From contig PMBI01000058.1 of assembly GCA_003153775.1 (NCBI GenBank), forward strand, positions 1-43,717: 43,717 nt of DNA. The letters are read 5' to 3'. The notes under the pieces were generated by a model. The model was not told where the DNA came from, ran no database searches, and saw nothing but the letters and a program-made list of their open reading frames with translations. The translations under genes and the position numbers were made by a program. Positions 42,726 to 43,717 of the stretch are shown piece after piece; within the stretch, counting starts at the first letter, position 1, and every line of letters begins with the position of its first letter. Source of the stretch: Syntrophaceae bacterium (GTDB taxonomy: Bacteria; Desulfobacterota; Syntrophia; Syntrophales; UBA2185).

Positions 42726-43717
42726 CAGGGTTTTTTCCCTTTGATGAGCTCATTGAGCTTTTTTTGCAGATCGCCGTTGGCAGGGTTCAATTTCAATGCC
42801 TGTTTGTATACTTCGACAGCCTCACTTGCCTGGCCCGCCTTTGTATAGGCGTCTCCCAAGTGTTCGGCGATAGTGGGATCATTGGGCAGGCCATCCGATG
42901 CTTCCTTCAGGTATTTTATGGCCAGGTCCATTCTGTTTTGTCTGAAATATACCCAGCCGAGGCTGTCAATCATGTAGATATTCCCGGGCTTCAAGGTGAG
43001 CGCCCGCTTGATCATCTTCTCGGCTTCATCAAGACGGATGCCCCTGTCTGCAAACGTATAACCTATGAAGTTGAGGGCGTCCGCATTCTCCGGGTCGATT
43101 TTCAGAACCGCCTCCATTTCATTTATACTCTCGTGAAAGCGGTTCGTCTTTTCATAGAGGACGCCGAGACTATAATGAAGGTCGATGCTCGCGGGCAATG
43201 CAGAGAGGCCTTCCTTCAATATTCCCTCGGCAGACGATAATTTCTTGTCCTCCTCATACAGGGACGAGAGATAAGCATAGAGCCCCGGCATATCTCTATT
43301 CGTACGAACGGCCTTTTCCATTACTTCTATTGCTTCAGCAATCTTGCCCTCCTTCTTCAGGATGAGCCCGATATTGATCTGCGCGTTTCCGTAAAGTTCT
43401 GAATCCGGGGGGATCATTTTAAACCCTTCAATCGCTTTGCCGTGCATCTTCTTCTCTTCATACGTTGAGGCAAGCAAATATCTGGCCCTCTGGTCATTCG
43501 GATCTCCGTCCAGCAAAATGGCAAACTCACCGATGGCGTCGTCAAGACTGCCCTTTTCGAGGTAAAGAAGGCCGAGTTCCAGTCGCGCTTCCCTGTTGCG
43601 CTGATCAAAATCCAGAATTCGCTTGAATTCCCTTTCTGCATCGTTCAGCCTGTGATCCCTGAGAAAAATTTCTCCCAGTTTTGTTCTCACGTTTGTGCCC
43701 GGCGGATAGAGATCAAT
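42725..43717 (-). CDS. TPR-repeat protein, N-terminus outside window
   Basis: At least 330 residues of nearly continuous tetratricopeptide repeats (for example REARLELGLLYLEKGSLDDAI, IDLHYSLGVLYEKTNRFHESI, IYMIDSLGWVYFRQNRMDLAI, PTIAEHLGDAYTKAGQASEAV). The frame stays open to the right edge of the window, and its codons before the apparent GTG (43690) continue in the same style, so the real start lies beyond. TPR genes of this kind next to a LolB-like gene are common in Desulfobacterota and are thought to act in envelope or secretion scaffolding. The exact role is unknown. Confidence 0.82.
   Translation of the reverse strand: MDLYPPGTNVRTKLGEIFLRDHRLNDAEREFKRILDFDQRNREARLELGLLYLEKGSLDDAIGEFAILLDGDPNDQRARYLLASTYEEKKMHGKAIEGFKMIPPDSELYGNAQINIGLILKKEGKIAEAIEVMEKAVRTNRDMPGLYAYLSSLYEEDKKLSSAEGILKEGLSALPASIDLHYSLGVLYEKTNRFHESINEMEAVLKIDPENADALNFIGYTFADRGIRLDEAEKMIKRALTLKPGNIYMIDSLGWVYFRQNRMDLAIKYLKEASDGLPNDPTIAEHLGDAYTKAGQASEAVEVYKQALKLNPANGDLQKKLNELIKGKKP

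Noticed and set aside
1-43717. CRISPR array, prophage, IS element or defence island
   Set aside because: No regularly spaced direct repeats, transposase, integrase, phage structural or known defence genes were seen; the window is mostly core chromosome.

Overview
The window looks like chromosomal core DNA of a Gram-negative (diderm) bacterium with moderate G+C. The evidence is a complete Tol-Pal operon, three lipoproteins, a meso-diaminopimelate-type MurE and a full division and cell wall (dcw) cluster. The gene mix suggests Desulfobacterota (the former Deltaproteobacteria, for example a syntroph-like lineage): FtsI with a PASTA tail, GAF-fused PtsP, SelB, a baeRF family 3 protein, a radical SAM protein of the B12-binding-like type, and a DUF4292/LolB-like lipoprotein. 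This placement is inference from gene content, not from a phylogeny. No phage, IS element or CRISPR array was seen.

Layout. 1-54: the 5' part of a tRNA-Glu(UUC) gene cut by the window edge. It is followed by a short run of three kinds of palindromic intergenic repeat and a Ski2-like helicase. 2687-5053: ptsP (GAF plus enzyme I). 5103-8971, minus strand: a DUF484/GAF-like protein, exonuclease III, an exported TPR protein and a radical SAM protein. 9158-26369, minus strand: the dcw cluster in transcription order mraZ-rsmH-ftsL-ftsI-murE-murF-mraY-murD-ftsW-murG-murC-murB-ftsQ-ftsA-ftsZ, very tightly packed. It is driven from a near-consensus promoter with three 10-bp-spaced MraZ boxes. mltG and ruvX lie just upstream on the same strand. 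28116-31187, plus strand: a possible 50-residue peptide gene, selB and a YhaM-like OB/HD protein. 31218-33383, minus strand: a cation diffusion facilitator and a baeRF family 3 protein with a long structured upstream region. 34054-36697, plus strand: a self-contained EF-P modification operon (KamA/EpmB-type aminomutase, efp, epmA). 36872-41865, plus strand: tolQ-tolR-tolA-like-tolB-pal-cpoB. 41907-43717, minus strand: a LolB-like/DUF4292 lipoprotein and a TPR protein that runs off the window.

How the genes work together. Most of the window builds and divides the envelope. The dcw genes make lipid-linked peptidoglycan precursor and the divisome, MltG trims nascent glycan, and Tol-Pal/CpoB links outer membrane constriction to septal wall synthesis. 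A second theme is translation: SelB for selenocysteine, EF-P with its lysylation enzymes for proline stretches, and a release-factor-like baeRF protein. The least explained parts are the 50-residue ORF before selB, the 670-bp region between the baeRF gene and the EF-P operon with its hairpins, the KamA-like features of the EF-P aminomutase, and the intergenic repeats.
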